A DNA stretch of 64,000 nucleotides from Primulina eburnea (GCF_022965805.1 NC_133116.1:4464001-4528000), one strand, 5' to 3'; positions 11,842 to 25,106 are shown, counted from the first letter of the stretch. The notes: generated by a model from the sequence alone, not told the origin. Translations and numbers: made by a program.

Positions 11842-12313
11842 TGTTAGGTGAGATTTATTAATGTGGTGGGGCCCACACATTAAATAAAATAATATAAATC
11901 ACAGATCCCACATCGGTTTTTTAATAAAACGGAATGAAGGAATTAGTTATAAATAGAGCTCAATTCCTTCAGTTATTGTATCCCAAAATCAAAAGCTTTT
12001 CAGTTTTGATAAAAAGAGAGTGCATTGAAAAAAAAGAGTGTATTTTTTTTCTTGAGTGCGGGAATTTTCTTTTGTGAATTAGAGAAAATATTTTCTCGGT
12101 ATACTCGGGGTTGGGATCGTGCGAGATATTGAGTGTATCGGTGTATACACTTGTTGTAATATTTCTTCCGGTTATAAAAGTTGCAGTACTCCGTGGCCGT
12201 AGCCTATTTTGAGTGAACCACGTAAATCTTTGTGTTCTTATTGGTTGTTTTATTCCGTATTATTTGGTATTATTATCATCGTAATCGACATCATTTCGAG
12301 GTAATTCCCAACA
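11842..12313 (+). mobile_element. 3' LTR of the truncated copia element
   Basis: About 472 bp from TGTTAGGTGAG, directly after the polypurine tract, to CCCAACA. The ends are the usual TG...CA short inverted repeats. A TATAAATAG promoter-like box sits at about 11949. No matching left LTR occurs upstream in the window, so this is a one-sided remnant. Confidence 0.82.
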
Positions 12314-13301
12314 TCTAAATCAATTTTTCTTATTATTTGATATATTTTTATATAAACATTTATAAACCTAAACACTTATGAGTTTTTTTAAAATATTTAG
12401 TTAAATTATTCTCCAATTTGTTCATCTCTATAAAACACTGATGACAATTTGTTAGCTTTAGTTTGTCAAAGATTTCATAATAGATTTTATTAATAAAACT
12501 TTCCAATCTCAATACATGACATACACTTTATAATACATATTACCTCAATTATTTGTTCATAAAACTTGAAATTGGTCAAAATATAGATTAATTGCTTGAC
12601 AAGAAACAAATCATTTTTGGATATATTTTTTTTTAAATTATAACTATAAACAATGAGTTTTGTTTTTAACATAAATTCGAATACAAAGTGCTAAAACATA
12701 AATATGTCGATGGTTCTAGTTATTTAAATAAACAAGTAGGTTTATTGTGATACGATTTTACGAGTCTATTTCTGTGAGACAAGTCGATCCATGCATATAA
12801 TAAAATGTAATACTTCTAACATAAAAGTTAATATTTTTTTACGAGCTCGACCATATTAGATATATGTCTAATAAAATTGAACGGTAATTAAGTTGATCAT
12901 GATATTTTATTTCGAAATATATAATATAAAATGAGATAATGATAGATATGATATAAAAAATATTACTATAATAATAATTGATATCGAAGAAAAAAAGTTG
13001 AACAAGAAGAAACGTAGATAATGATAAAAAAATTCATGAGACTATCTTATAAATCAATGTCATGATATTGATATTATATCCGATTCAATTTGTAGAAAAT
13101 ATTATTTTTATGTTAAAATATTAATTTATATACATAAGAGTGAGTTTTCTAGGTTTTAAAAATTAAGCCAATTGTCAAACATCATCAAATAATAGTACAC
13201 GCAATTCAACCTAAACATACGACATCCTTCTTTGCTTCTTCCCGCATTCCATTCTCTTCGTTTGAATTCATTTTCTTTTTCTCTTTTATGATTGTGATAT
13301 T
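12314..13301. other. Intergenic AT-rich DNA with a degenerate fold-back copy
   Basis: No gene recognised. It holds a worn copy of the fold-back family at about 12765-12884 (TGTGAGACAAGTCGATCC, TAATACTTCTAACATAAAAG, ATATGTCTAATAAA). The last 100 bases should be the promoter and 5' UTR of the Mpv17-family gene. Confidence 0.45.
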
Positions 13302-16231
13302 ATGTTGAGGCTGTGGAAATGGTACCAGAATTGCTTGGCGACGCACCCAGTTAAGACCCAGGTGATTAGCTCCGGCTTGATTTGGGGAGTTGGTGATATT
13401 GCTGCTCAAACCGTCACTCAATCCACCTCCAGAAGAAGCTATGTGAGTATTTTTTTTGGGTCTTTTCTACATCGATTTTTGATCATATTTAATGGCTCTG
13501 GTTTTTATATATAGTTTTTTTTTTTTTTTTGAATTTTTTGAGTTAGGCGCAAATGGGTTGCGCCTAATTTTGTTTATCTGTTTGTATTTGTGTTTTCTTT
13601 TTCTAAAGTTGTTACGTGACCATATATATTTGTGTGCTAAATATGCGTCTGTGTTGTGTGTGCTTCGAGTAGATGGGGTGTGGATTTTTCATGGATGTTT
13701 GGGTGCGGATGGCATGGCGGTTGATAATCCTAGAATTTTCGTGATGGAACTTACATTTTATGAATGGATTGCCATGAAACCAATGTTTCCTCGCTGTATC
13801 CTGTTTCTTTTGTTGAAAAATGCTGGTAATTGAAAACCTCTTATTTCTCTGTCTGTCCCGCTGTGGTTTTATTGTTCAAAGGGCATTAAATATCTCTAGA
13901 AGATGAGTGAATCAAAGACTCATTCATTTGTTACATCTGCTAATGTGCTATGTTTATGTTTCTATAACTTTTGTGAACGTGTTGCACGTTTTCTTCACAA
14001 AATATGTGAAGTCCAATGTTATAATATGTGGATATGCATATCTATTAACTGTTCGGTCTCATACGCTCATATCTCTCGAGAATCCTTAATGCAAACTTTT
14101 TCTGGCAGAGAAGTGAGATGTTAATACTGGAAGGAGGGTAAGATATTAATGGTTTGATCCTTCTTTAGTTGAGGAGGAGGACTTTCTTTGCTCTCCCAAT
14201 CTCTTATTGATTGGCAAATGGTTTTTGGTCTATTTTCCCAAAGTGACATGAATTTTCCACATGAGCGTTAGTCTTATACTTCTAATTGATTTAATCGAGT
14301 TTCCGTCTTGCTGAAAAGAATAAATGTCCTCGTGTTCATTTTGAACCTATTACACATTTTCTTCCGATCATGAAGAATGTTTATGCAATCTGTTGGTTAG
14401 CTTTCTTTAAGGCTGTGCTGTTTATATATATACTTGTATATAACTTTGAATGGAACAAATGCATGATGGTTATGCAGTTGTGTGCAAAGCTGTTATCCAT
14501 GAATATTGAATGATTAGACTTTAGAATTGTTCTCATATTTATGTTTTTTCTTAAAAGATGGAGAAAGATATGACCAGTCTCACAATGGTAAGTTTTCTTT
14601 GGCTATTTTGGAATTAGATTGTGTTTTATCCTTTAAGCATTAGATATTACAAAATGTTGCACTAGCATTCTTTATTCCTTTTCCCTGGTGTTTCTAATAC
14701 TTGTTGAAAATGAAACTGCCACCAAGCCCTCGCGTGCATGAAACCTGCCAAAATGAACATGAAATGAACGTTTTCTTCTTCTTCTTCTTCTTCTTCCTGC
14801 TCATACGTCTGGTAGTCATACACAGCTTTGGCAATTTGTGTACCTGTTACTCTGAGAAGCTTCACAGCTTGATTTCACATCACCTAATAGCGATACCCAT
14901 TGTTTCCTCTGCAGGATGAAGACAAAGAATTAAAGATCAATTGGAGAAGGGTTGCTACTACGAGTTTGTTTGGGCTTGGATTTGTTGGCCCAGTTGGGCA
15001 TTTCTGGTTAGTTTTCTGTTGAGCTAGGACTTTAAGAAGAAACCCTCGTTTTCTATGCTCAAAGGTCCTATTAAATTAAATATGAACGCTGCCGCTTTTA
15101 AGTTACACCAGTGTTTAAATTTGAAAATGGACAAGTAGGTAACCGGGTTGTCTCCCGTAGCTTTGCTCATACGCTTGATGGCCAGATTGAAATTGACAAA
15201 GGAGAAGATTTTGAAAAATTCTTGCTCAGTAATATCTAAGACAAGGTCGCGGTGATGAAGCAATGGTGCATTATTTGATAGTATCGTACTGTCTTCTCTA
15301 ACATGGTGCTATGAATGTCAGGAAATTCTCATGATGATAATAGTAATTATTTACTAATATTGTTGAAAACGTCAAGAGTTCAGACTGTGAGAAACTTCAT
15401 GAACACTGAATGCTGTTGAAATCCAAAAAAATATTTTGAAATCAGATTTGATATAACTAAGGTTAAGATTTTGTTATAGGAAATGTTTTAAACTAGTCAC
15501 AAGATAGTTTTACCTATATAAAGAGTAAGATGAATAAAGTTTTAGCCCCTTAGGCATTGTGTCATGGATTTATATCTTCACTGATGAATTGTGTGGCGGA
15601 TGTGTGCATTCACTGTCGAATGATTTAAATTCTCTGTTGTTTTGTGTTGTGTTCACTTCTCATCGCATTTCTGTTATTTAAGAGTAAGATTAATAAAAGC
15701 TTGAGCCCTTTAAACATTGTGTCATGGATAAGAAACAATGGTGCTTGAGACTTCTAGTAATGTTTGATTTTTATCATTACACACGTACATGCAGTACAGT
15801 TCTCAATATTTCTTCCACACAGGTACGAAGGGCTGGACCGTTTCATTAGATTAAGGCTACAACTACGTCCAAATTCCTTCCGTTTTGTCGGCACAAAAGT
15901 AGCAGTCGATGGCATAATCTTTGGGCCCTTGGATTTACTTGTTTTTTTCACTTACATGGGTTTTTCCACGGGTAAAAGTGCCACTCAGGTCAAACAAGAT
16001 GTTAAGAGAGACTTTCTCCCGGCCTTGATTTTAGAGGGAGGCATCTGGCCAATTGTTCAAGTTGCCAATTTTCGATTCGTTCCTGTTCGTTATCAACTCC
16101 TTTATGTCAATTTTTTCTGTTTATTGGATAGCTGCTTTCTTTCGTGGATTGAGCAACAAGAAGATGCCCCTTGGAAGCAGTGGTTCAAATCATTGCTTCC
16201 TTTGGAAGAAGAAAAACAAAAAGGCGGGTGA
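13302..16231 (+). CDS. Mpv17/PMP22 family membrane protein
   Basis: Exons 13302-13442, 14915-15006 and 15823-16231 join in phase to 213 residues. The N-terminus MLRLWKWYQNCLATHPVKTQ and the blocks LIWGVGDIAAQ, FGLGFVGPVGHFWYEGLDR, KVAVDGIIFGPLDLLVFFTY and VPVRYQLLYVNFFCLLDSCF are typical of the family, closest to the SYM1-like plant protein of Arabidopsis At3g24570. Four hydrophobic segments are expected. Members sit in inner mitochondrial or peroxisomal membranes and form or modulate channels; the exact organelle cannot be read here. An unused-looking 30-nt exon candidate lies at 14558-14587, and a TTC microsatellite at about 14773-14797, both in the first intron. Confidence 0.88.
14558..14587 (+). 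other. Candidate 30-nt cassette exon in the Mpv17-family gene
   Basis: Preceded by a pyrimidine tract and AAAAG, and followed by a strong donor GTAAGT. It is 30 nt long and phase 0 on both sides, so it would insert ten residues (MEKDMTSLTM) between exon 1 and exon 2 without shifting the frame. Relatives vary in length at exactly this hydrophilic loop. Use cannot be known without transcripts. Confidence 0.4.
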
Positions 16232-17139
16232 TCGGTAATTACTTGTTCATTGTTTCAATTGGTTTCGTCTTCTGGGATCATTTTTCGAACTGTCATCAAC
16301 GACAAGAATACGTGTGAAACCTTGAGTTGTGCTCCGGAAATGAACGTTTTGTGATTGTAGAGTTGGCTTCAATATACTGCTACAGAGGAGAGGATGGCAT
16401 GTGTTCATTTTTTGCATTTTATAGGCTTTGCTATTTTCACGAGAAGCGCGTTTCCCTTATGTTTGCGAGTCATCACTCTTGTGCTGTTGCACGCGAAATA
16501 TTAATCCAACGATCAAGAGTCATTTACTCTTTGTTTCGGGGAAAAAAAATCATTTACTCATTGATAATTAGATTATCATTTGAAATTAGATTCTTTTTTA
16601 GTTTCCTCTCGATTGTTTCTTTTCACTATGCTTTTCTTCTTCACTGAAATTCTTGTAAACAAAAAGAATAATAATTTTTAAATAACAAATACTTTTTGAT
16701 TGAATCTTCAATTATTTCGTGACAAAGGATAGAAGTTGCAATTTAAAAAATTTTAAATAAGTTTAATTTTAAGTATTTTTAATAAAAAGTCCAAACAATT
16801 TAAATGTTTCGGTAAATATTAAAAAATGTTTTTGTTTGTCAATTTGACATATTGTTATAGTATGATAATATAATAGAAAATGACCAAAATTATGAAGGGT
16901 AGGTCTTTTCTTTAACGGTTTTATGAATTTTTATTTGTGAAACGGTCTCACAGATTTTAATTTGTGAAACGAGTCAACTTTATCAATATTCACAATAAAA
17001 TTATCAATTATGAAATATTGCTTTTTAAAAAAAAAAATAAAAGAGAGACCCGTGGGATGGAAAATATCCCATCCCAAACCTGAATATCGGACAGTGACGC
17101 ACACACTGAACGTGAAAACGCCATAGCTGAGACTGAGAG
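16232..17139. other. Intergenic, with a partial fold-back copy
   Basis: The first 400 bases are likely 3' UTR of the Mpv17-family gene. At about 16934-17010 lies the left half of the fold-back family (AACGGTCTCACAGATTTTAA, then AACGAGTCAACTTTATC); the right half is missing. The last 100 bases are upstream DNA of the GTPase gene. Confidence 0.5.
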
Positions 17140-20100
17140 ATGTTTCTGAGCCATCGACTTCCAAGAATTCACCTCATTTCTCATTTCACTTGTCCCAAAC
17201 CCAAAAGGCTTCTGCTAATCACCTCAACCATCGTATCCAAACCCATACCTGCTTCCATCTCCCACTTCTCCGCGACAATCGCTACCCCGTCAAAGCCCCA
17301 AGAAACTGCACCGCTTCCTCTCGAAACTCTCTTTGTGCCGCCGGATACAGACGTTTCGTCTCTAGAAATCTCGAGCTTAGGCGCGAGAATCTTGAAGGGC
17401 TCGAATATCGTGCTGAGTAAGTATGCTGCAGGCGATGGTACTGAAGTTGTAAATTCGGAGTTTGTGAAGAGCAGTGTAACAACTGAGGACTGTCCTTCAG
17501 ATGGGATACCGGAATTCGCGCTCGTGGGCAGGTCTAATGTGGGGAAATCTTCGCTTCTTAACTCGCTCGTTAGGCGGAAGCGGCTCGCGCTCACTTCCAA
17601 GAAGCCTGGTGTGTGCAATTTTTAGCAGTGTAGTGCGTGTTCTTGACAGAACTAGTTAGTCAGGCATCATTTTGATGTGGCTTTTTTTTGGGCAGATATT
17701 ATATGTTTCGTTTTTTGTTTTAATCCGTAGGAATGAGTAATTTAGCCTTTCATAAAGTTCATTTCTTATTTTTTCAACTCAAGGGAAGCTTGCTGCCATA
17801 GGAATGAATAATTTAGCCTTTCATTAAACATCTTTGAACCAGGTTCGGTGAATCACAGAATAGAGGGATTTGTTATTGTATGCTTATAGATGGTGCTCAA
17901 GACTCAAGAGTGATTGAATGTGAGATCAAATGAACTTATAACTGATAGTACTATAGCTATGGGAAGCTTATGCGTAGGTCGTACCATGAAACTTTTCATT
18001 TTTTGGCGTGATAGACATAGATTGTTACATCCAACACTGATAGCCTCTTAGGAGTGTTCTTTTGTTCATTTTTTGGAAGCTAAACAGGATTAGAGGACTT
18101 GATTTTGTATAGTTTATTGTCAGAAAGGACATTGGGTTTGCCTAATTTGTGATGCAAAAAGGAGTGAAGTATTGAATTTCCTGTACAAGATGATAGAAAT
18201 ATTTATCTGGAACTATTCGAAGTACAATTTTTGTTGTGAAAGTAACTATATTATCGTGTTTCCATTTTCAGGAAAGACACAATGCATCAACCATTTTCGC
18301 ATTAATGATAGCTGGTACCTCGTCGATTTACCAGGCTATGGGTATCCACTTGACTTTGGATTTCTTGATTTTCACTCATTTTATTGGTTTTCACTTTTGT
18401 GATTGGCGTTAAAAGTAAGAGTCGGTTAGATATACAAATAAACAATTGTGTGACAGTAGTTTGAATGCACCTGCTCATTTCTTAACTTAAATGAACACCA
18501 TGATTGTACTTTTAACATCATAGTGGCCTAGTTTTCTACGACGTGCTGCATTTTAAATTATATGCTGCATCCGTGTGCTATTTCTCTATTTTTGGATGTT
18601 CACTACGTGTCCTCATAAACTGGTTGAATACATACCATAGTTATCAAAAGTTTACAAGCCATGCATCCATGATCAAGGTTTAGTAAAACAGCCCTTACTC
18701 CTGACAGAAGCAAAGGCCCAGTACTTCGATACTGCACACATAACAATAAAGTTTCGTCCTTAGTGCATTTCTGAAGTCCAAGAAACCTTTAAGTGTGCTC
18801 TAAACATGGGGACGATACATCCAAAACCAAATGCAAGGGAATAATGATGAATTCTTTTATAAACCAGTAACTATTTGTTTTATTGTTACATAATGGCTTG
18901 CGAAGTACATGAATAGTTATACACAATGAAATTCTCTTAGAATATTTAGATCCTAGCATATCATTAATTGCACTGTGCCTTCCGCCTAGGATATGTTATA
19001 AATACCTATGCACCTTATGGTTTTAATTACTACGATATAGAACTTGCTACAAGAAAATATTAGGTTTAGCACTAGTGTATGGCAGAAGATTAGGATATGT
19101 TAAGCTAACATGTTCATGCACTATCTGAGTGTTTGGTGTTGAGCGGGTTGTCTGAACCATGAAAACAGGTAGATTTCCTACAGAAAACGCTTTTTCTTCT
19201 CAGTTTACCTCTCATATTTGTGTCTAATCTCAACCTTCCATGAAAGGGATTTACAAAAATGGAAAAAATGTAAAACCGATATGTTAAGTGATACTGTGAA
19301 TTTTTCGACATTCTGTTCTGCTTAGCAACTAAGTAAATTGGACAATTTGTTGGTACTTGTGGCGGTGACTAATTATTGTCGTTAAATAGGTATGCAGCCG
19401 CTCCACATGAGATTCGAACAGACTGGGCCAAATTCACCAAGGATTACTTCCTCAACCGGCCTACACTTGTCTCTGTTTTCCTTCTTATTGATGCCAGCAT
19501 TCCCGCAAAAAAGATTGATCTTGATTATGCTAGTTGGTTGGGACAAAATCAGGTTTTTAATTTCAACTTTTACTTCTAAAAGGGAATACAAAGCAATATT
19601 CATTTTCTTGTACGCGAGGAAGCTTCTCGCCGTTTTATGTTACCTTTTTTGTGGCTTTATGGAATGCTTTATGCCATACTTGGTGTTACAACTAACTAAC
19701 GTTATACTGATTTGGTACTTTCCAAGAGTTTGATAACTGCCTTTTTTAATTCATGTAGACGAATATTCAACCAGTGTTGCAAAAAAAGTGTAAAAATCAA
19801 ATGTAGCCAACAAATTAAAATGCTTGAATGATTATCTCTGCTGGAAAAGTTATCAAATCCATTTATAATTTTTAACGTTTATGCATAGGTAATCTTCACA
19901 TGGTTTAATGATCTTATTTATTAACAAGTAAAACCACTAGAAAAATTGATAAAGAGGTTTTAGCAGGCTAAGTCGTGATGTCTAAATTTTGTTCACTTCT
20001 TTTTCCAGATTCCGATGACTTTAATATTCACGAAATGTGACAAACGAAAAAAGAAAAGGAATGGAGGGAGACGACCTGAAGAAAATATCCAAGAGTTTCA

Positions 20101-20227
20101 GGAGCTGATACGCAACTTTTTCCAGACAGCACCACCTTGGATCATGACCAGTAGTGTCACAAACCAAGGAAGAGAGGAGATACTTTTGCACATGTCTCAG
20201 TTAAGAAACTACTGGCTCAAGCATTAG
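17140..20227 (+). CDS. EngB/YihA-type GTP-binding protein, organellar
   Basis: Exons 17140-17608, 18272-18341, 19390-19552 and 20009-20227 join in phase to 306 residues. The first 120 residues are Ser/Thr/Pro-rich with few acidic residues at the start, fitting a plastid or mitochondrial transit peptide. The GTPase follows: G1 GRSNVGKSS at 130-138, G3 DLPGYG at 175-180 (split across exons 2/3), G4 TKCD at 242-245, G5 SSVTNQGR, and the C-terminus LRNYWLKH. Bacterial EngB assists large ribosomal subunit assembly, so organellar ribosome biogenesis is the likely role. The closest Arabidopsis proteins I recall are At5g11480 and EMB2001 (At2g22870). The start ATG was chosen as the first in frame giving a transit-like leader. 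Confidence 0.9.
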
Positions 20228-21341
20228 GCTTCCTACTAGGTATTACCTCGATCCTCATGAGAGACTGATACAATGTTATAAACTACACATACAATTTGCC
20301 CTTTTTTAAAAAAAAAATGTAGAGCAAGAGGGAATATCGGGGAGTCCCCCCAACCCCTTGTTCATTATTTTTTTTCTGGATTTTGTATTGAAATATTAAA
20401 CAAAATAATGCCGCGTTCCCTAAATCTCTGAAGTTCTCATTTCGCCTCTCCACGCGAAGTTCTTGGCTCTAATGTCGGCTCATTGACTCATTCCCCATGA
20501 ATCCGGATCTTGTTTCTCAAGTGTTGTAGTGTTTTTTACTTGCAGGACCGGAGTCGCTAGCCATATGGTTTGTAGTGAGTAGGATTCATGGGAAGTATTC
20601 CTTTACCCTGTTCCATTGGTTTTCATGTGACAATATATATTGTTTTTTTCTCATTCTTTATTAGTAAAATCATTTTAAGTAGTTGCCCTTGGTCTCTATG
20701 TTTGTGTGTGTGTTTATTGATTTTATTACAACACCTATGATATATTCAAATCATTGATAGGATATTTTAAGTTATCATGTCTACACATTAGGCGAGCTAG
20801 ATGATTTTTTAGTCTAAATATCTAATTCTTTTTGTTCACATCTATATTTCTTCAACAAATTTTCTGTATCAGATATCAAACTCAAAATCCATAACATATT
20901 CATCTTCATTTTATGCAAATTGATGGGTAAATATATCAAATATTTTTTGTAAGACGACAACGAAAATGTAAGAACCAGAAGCATCATTTTTGTGAAATCG
21001 GGATGGTGGATAGTTATCCATCGTCTAATCGACGTTTTTGAATAACAATGCTATAATTAACTTATTACTCACAACAAAGAATCTTTGCTATAACATAAAA
21101 TTCTATGCTCGAAAATGATGGTTTGAACTTTTACGCGCCATTTTGAATTTTTAAGAGAGTGCGTACATTCGTACCAATAAATAAAACAATTAACTAAAGT
21201 AAGAGTTGGGCTTCATGTGAAAAAATCGAAATTAATGGAATAAATACAATATAAAGAGTACAAAATTTCACAAAAATCTATGACACGGTCACTTGTTCTG
21301 AAAAAAAATTCTACAATAAAAATTATTAATTCAAATTCGAA

Positions 21342-21375
<34 letters not shown>

Positions 21376-22735
21376 GATCAGATATGAGAAAAAAAACAAT
21401 TTTTTAATGATATTTCATTGTCCTAACTCCTAACCACATTGCTTGATAGCTTTTGGTGGTTTCGACAAATTTTGGGAATTCCGACTACAAATAATTTTTC
21501 AATAAATGAGATTATATGTAATAAATTACATATATATTTTACTATTGACCCAATATAATATTTAAGTTTGAATAAAACTCGAACTTGCCCTATTATCCTA
21601 CTTTTCTATAAATAAAAAAAAAAACAAAGCTCAATGATCTAATTTAACGGAAACATATGATATTTCAAACGAAATCTCGAGTTCAAGACTAAATATAAGT
21701 AACTTGTGACCAAATTATATGTATATTTCTTTTACCATTTGAAATGTGAGTGGCTACTAGCTAGGTATAGGATAGGATAGATCATCTGCCATTCATGATC
21801 TTGACATCTTCTGGATATCTGAATTTGCTCATGCAATGAATTTCAATTTTGATCAAAGAAAGTGCAGTGGCCTAGAAAATAAATGTAACTAATTGGACAT
21901 TTAGAAAAAAAAAATAAAAAATAAATATCAAATTAAAAGTTATTAGTTCATCCAATAATTGCTCATGAAATATATATATATATATATATATATTTTTTAA
22001 TAAAATAAATCAAAATCATGCTTTGAAACTGAGACCATCTGTGTCTGATAGCATTTGGGACACACTCGAGCTAAACTTTCAAATCACTCAAGTTTTATGT
22101 CTGTGCCTCGTTGGAAGCTTCTCAAATTTCAAGATTCTCTCCAAATTTTTTTTAATGCTAAATTAATTTTTATTCGATGAGCTGGTAATTTAATTAATTT
22201 TGAAAATATATGCATAAATTCGAGAAGTATTTTGTAAAAATAATAAATTTATACCCATTTATGCCAACATTTATACATTGAAGAAGATTCGTACTTTTTT
22301 TTTCCAAAAGAAAAATTCGTTCCTAAATTAATCTAAGGAAACACATTAATTATATATTATTATTCTTGTAAATTTTATTAATACATTGTCTTTGTTTTCT
22401 TATATTTGGAATTTTTAATAAGACGTAGGCATACGGACATTTTGTTACAGAGGAAATATAATCGCAAAAGATATCGATGTAATGTCAACCGTTAGTCAAG
22501 ACAGTTTATCATGATCCATACTTTCAAAATTTATGTGAGAAAAATTGATGTACTTTTAGAAATCAAACGCATACTGATTATAAAAGTAATGCTATGTTAA
22601 TTATATCCATAAATTCTTGTTTTTACGATGTGAAAATCCAAAGTCAATATCTTTTCATGTGTATTAGATAAACCATACGTTACGCTAGCTAGATAAACGC
22701 ATAAGCCATATGTGACAAATTATCCAAGTAAATCT
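20228..22735. other. Long AT-rich intergenic region
   Basis: No gene recognised on either strand. It includes 3' UTR of the GTPase gene at the left, an ATT microsatellite at about 21343-21373, and an AT microsatellite at about 21970-21992. ORFs here are short and without family features. Confidence 0.45.
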
Positions 22736-22877
22736 TGTATGAGATTGTCACACAGATCTTTATTTATGAGACGAGTCAACACTGTTCATATTTACAATAA
22801 AATATATATAATATTTTTTATGAGTGACTCAAATAGAAGACTTGTATCATAAAATTAATATACGAGACCGTCTTACA
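22736..22877. repeat. Fold-back repeat family, copy at 22.7 kb
   Basis: Runs from GTATGAGATTGTCACACAG to ACGAGACCGTCTTAC. The internal order is the same as in the other copies (GAGACGAGTCAACACTGTTC, an ATTTACAATAAAAT block, GAGTGACTCAAATAGAAGAC). The element lacks coding capacity. Confidence 0.7.
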
Positions 22878-23008
22878 ATAATTTTTATATCTCTTGAGAA
22901 TATGTCATGAAAAAAAATTTAAACTTTTAATCATTGATCGGATTTATAAAAATACACATAATTACGATAAGACAATTATTGTGACCAGAGCCTACTCGAG
23001 CTCTTCCC

Positions 23009-23017
23009 TATATAAAA
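23009..23017 (+). promoter_or_regulatory. Probable TATA box of the OVATE gene
   Basis: TATATAAAA lies 59 bases before the start codon of the intronless OVATE gene. The spacing allows a transcription start near 23040 and a short leader. Only the motif and distance support it. Confidence 0.5.
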
Positions 23018-23075
23018 TGCAGGGACTTTCAAAATCAAAATTCAAAAACTTGGACAGGAATTTGGATATTTCCGA

Positions 23076-23996
23076 ATGGAAAATCACAACTTCTTCCTCA
23101 GACTTTCTCGTTTGTTGTCTTCTTCTTTTGCTTCTTGCCGTTTTAGAAGCCTACCAGATCATGTTGCTCATAGCTCCATCTCCATGCAAACTGATAATAG
23201 TAACATCATTATTCCCCATGCAAACGACAGCTCGTCTTTCATCAAAAACCCTGAAAAAACTCTCCAAAACGATGGTTTTTCAGGTCCAAATCCCTGCAGG
23301 AAAAACGACGCCATCAACCTTTATAACCGGAGTACGTCGTCCCATAGCGGCTGGTTCAGTAGTGCCGATGAGAAGTTACAAGAGAACGACGCTTTCTTCA
23401 GATTTTCGTCTTGCTCCGGGGAGTCCTTTCGCCTGAGAGATCGCCGCCCCAAGGTAAAGTGTGATGAGATGAAAAGTATCGATGAAATTGGAGAACGTGC
23501 CAGTTCTTCGGCATTATCTGCATCCATGACAGCGAAGATCGTGGGAAGCATCCGCCGTATGGCAGAACCTCCGCCGCCTCAGACCACCAACGTTATTCTC
23601 CATGAAACTGATGAAAAACCCACCTGGACAACAACCCATGAAAAGAATCATGACCTTGGGTCCCATCAAATGTCAGCCAAGATTTACTATTCCTGCCGTG
23701 CATATTCTGGTTTGTCTCGCCGGAAAGCGACGAGGACTCGACGGAGAGCTCATATGAGGAAGAGTTTCGGGAACGGTTCGATTGTTGGAGAGTGTCTGGC
23801 AGTGGAGAAGAAGTCGAGGGATCCTCGTAGGGATTTCCAGGCATCAATAGTGGACATGATCTTGGCGAAACAGTTGTTCGGAGCAGAGGATCTGGAGAGA
23901 CTTTTGATTTGTTTCCTGTCTTTGAATAGTGTTTGTCATCATGGCCTGATTTTCGAAGTGTTCTCTGATATTTGTGAAACTTTGTTTCGTTTTTGA
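23076..23996 (+). CDS. OVATE family protein (OFP7/OFP8-like transcriptional repressor)
   Basis: An intronless gene of 306 residues. The N-terminus FFLRLSRLLSSSFASCRFRS resembles the short conserved block at the start of OFP6-8 proteins. A long, Ser-rich, poorly conserved middle follows, with a basic patch RRKATRTRRRAH. The C-terminal OVATE domain starts near AVEKKSRDPRRDFQASIVDM and continues with AEDLERLLICFLSLNS, HHGLIFEVFSDI and ETLF. OFPs are plant-specific repressors that interact with KNOX/BELL proteins and TRM proteins and affect organ shape. Which OFP this is cannot be fixed without a tree. A longer overlapping frame begins upstream in another phase and is ignored. Confidence 0.88.
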   Translation: MENHNFFLRLSRLLSSSFASCRFRSLPDHVAHSSISMQTDNSNIIIPHANDSSSFIKNPEKTLQNDGFSGPNPCRKNDAINLYNRSTSSHSGWFSSADEKLQENDAFFRFSSCSGESFRLRDRRPKVKCDEMKSIDEIGERASSSALSASMTAKIVGSIRRMAEPPPPQTTNVILHETDEKPTWTTTHEKNHDLGSHQMSAKIYYSCRAYSGLSRRKATRTRRRAHMRKSFGNGSIVGECLAVEKKSRDPRRDFQASIVDMILAKQLFGAEDLERLLICFLSLNSVCHHGLIFEVFSDICETLFRF

Positions 23997-25081
23997 GTTT
24001 CTTTGGAATTTAATGGCTTTTGTTTTTTTGTTACTTGTACTTATTGTTTCGTAATGAATGATTTCTAACTCTGATCTTTGTAAAATCGAATTACATATAC
24101 GTCTATACATATTTTGTTTCCAACCATAGTTGGTAAGGAACATTACAAAACTGCTGTCTATTTACAAACACCCAATAAGAGAGGAAAAATAGAACCTAAA
24201 CCACAAAAAACACAATATCATAATGAAAGAAAAATGGGACTCAAAAGATTTCTGAATATTACTACAACTTCTGAATTATTCTTGTTCATCCATGTTTAGA
24301 AAAACGAAGAATTATAAGTTTGATATAATTCATCACGGAAGGTTTTTGAATATTTCTACAATTTCCAAATTATTCTAACGATTGGTTGAGACTGAAAATA
24401 CACATCATTATGACTTAATTGACATATTGATTCGTCTTGTTTTAACGCTTCTTGTTTCTACTGCAACAACATAACGATCATTCTTAGCTATGAGATTTCA
24501 TATAACATTTATCTGGGATAAGATGAAAGAAAAGTTCTTGACAAATTATATAATTGTCTACATTGGAAGAAATTTTACTATATGGATAGACATTGATTCA
24601 ATGATGGACGAGTTCTGTCTAACGAAAAATTACAAGACACATCTTCAATAGTTTATTAACGGAATATTTCAAAAATTATTTTTGTTCCAAGTTATTTTTT
24701 GCACATGTATTATATTACATACAATATTTGAATATTTTAGTATGGATATTAGAATGATTACGTTTTTTACATTACTTAAACAAACTTTTATTCCACCATT
24801 AAAATTAAAAAAAAGAAGAAGTAAAAGGGGTACATTACATATTCTACTCTAGGGACCAATAATTTTCAAAGCCTCCACCAAATTAAACGGCAGCGTTCCC
24901 ACTTCCGTCGCCGTCGTTAACCCCGTTTTCTCCGCCTACGAAAACTTGCTTAAATCCGTAAAGAGATGACAATAGAAACCGATCGGTCCCCGTAGAGGAG
25001 AGTTTAGAGGGGTTTCTATAAGGCGGGAGGTGCCAAGTCCGATTGAATTTTCACGCGTGTTTGTGGAGGAAAAGTGGTGGT
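23997..25081. other. Intergenic, 3' flank of the OVATE gene and 5' region of the TOL gene
   Basis: No gene recognised. The stretch from about 24880 is GC-richer with CCGTCGCC-like repeats and probably belongs to the TOL9-like promoter or 5' UTR. Confidence 0.4.
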
Positions 25082-25103
25082 GGGGGTGGGGGTGGGGGTG
25101 GGG
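25082..25103 (+). promoter_or_regulatory. G-quadruplex-type tract directly before the TOL9-like start codon
   Basis: Four G-runs of 5, 5, 5 and 4 bases, separated by single T residues, end three bases before the ATG at 25107. On the sense strand this is a textbook parallel quadruplex pattern with 1-nt loops, and it would lie in the 5' UTR of the mRNA. The sequence pattern is observed; the folded state and any effect on translation are inferred. Confidence 0.6.
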
Positions 25104-25106
25104 ATC

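Noticed and set aside
17181..17618. Long minus-strand frame opposite EngB exon 1
   Set aside because: Mirror of the GC-biased transit-peptide exon; no homology features.
22894..23436. 180-residue plus-strand frame overlapping the OVATE gene
   Set aside because: It is out of phase with the recognisable OVATE protein and begins upstream of the TATA box; a shadow frame.
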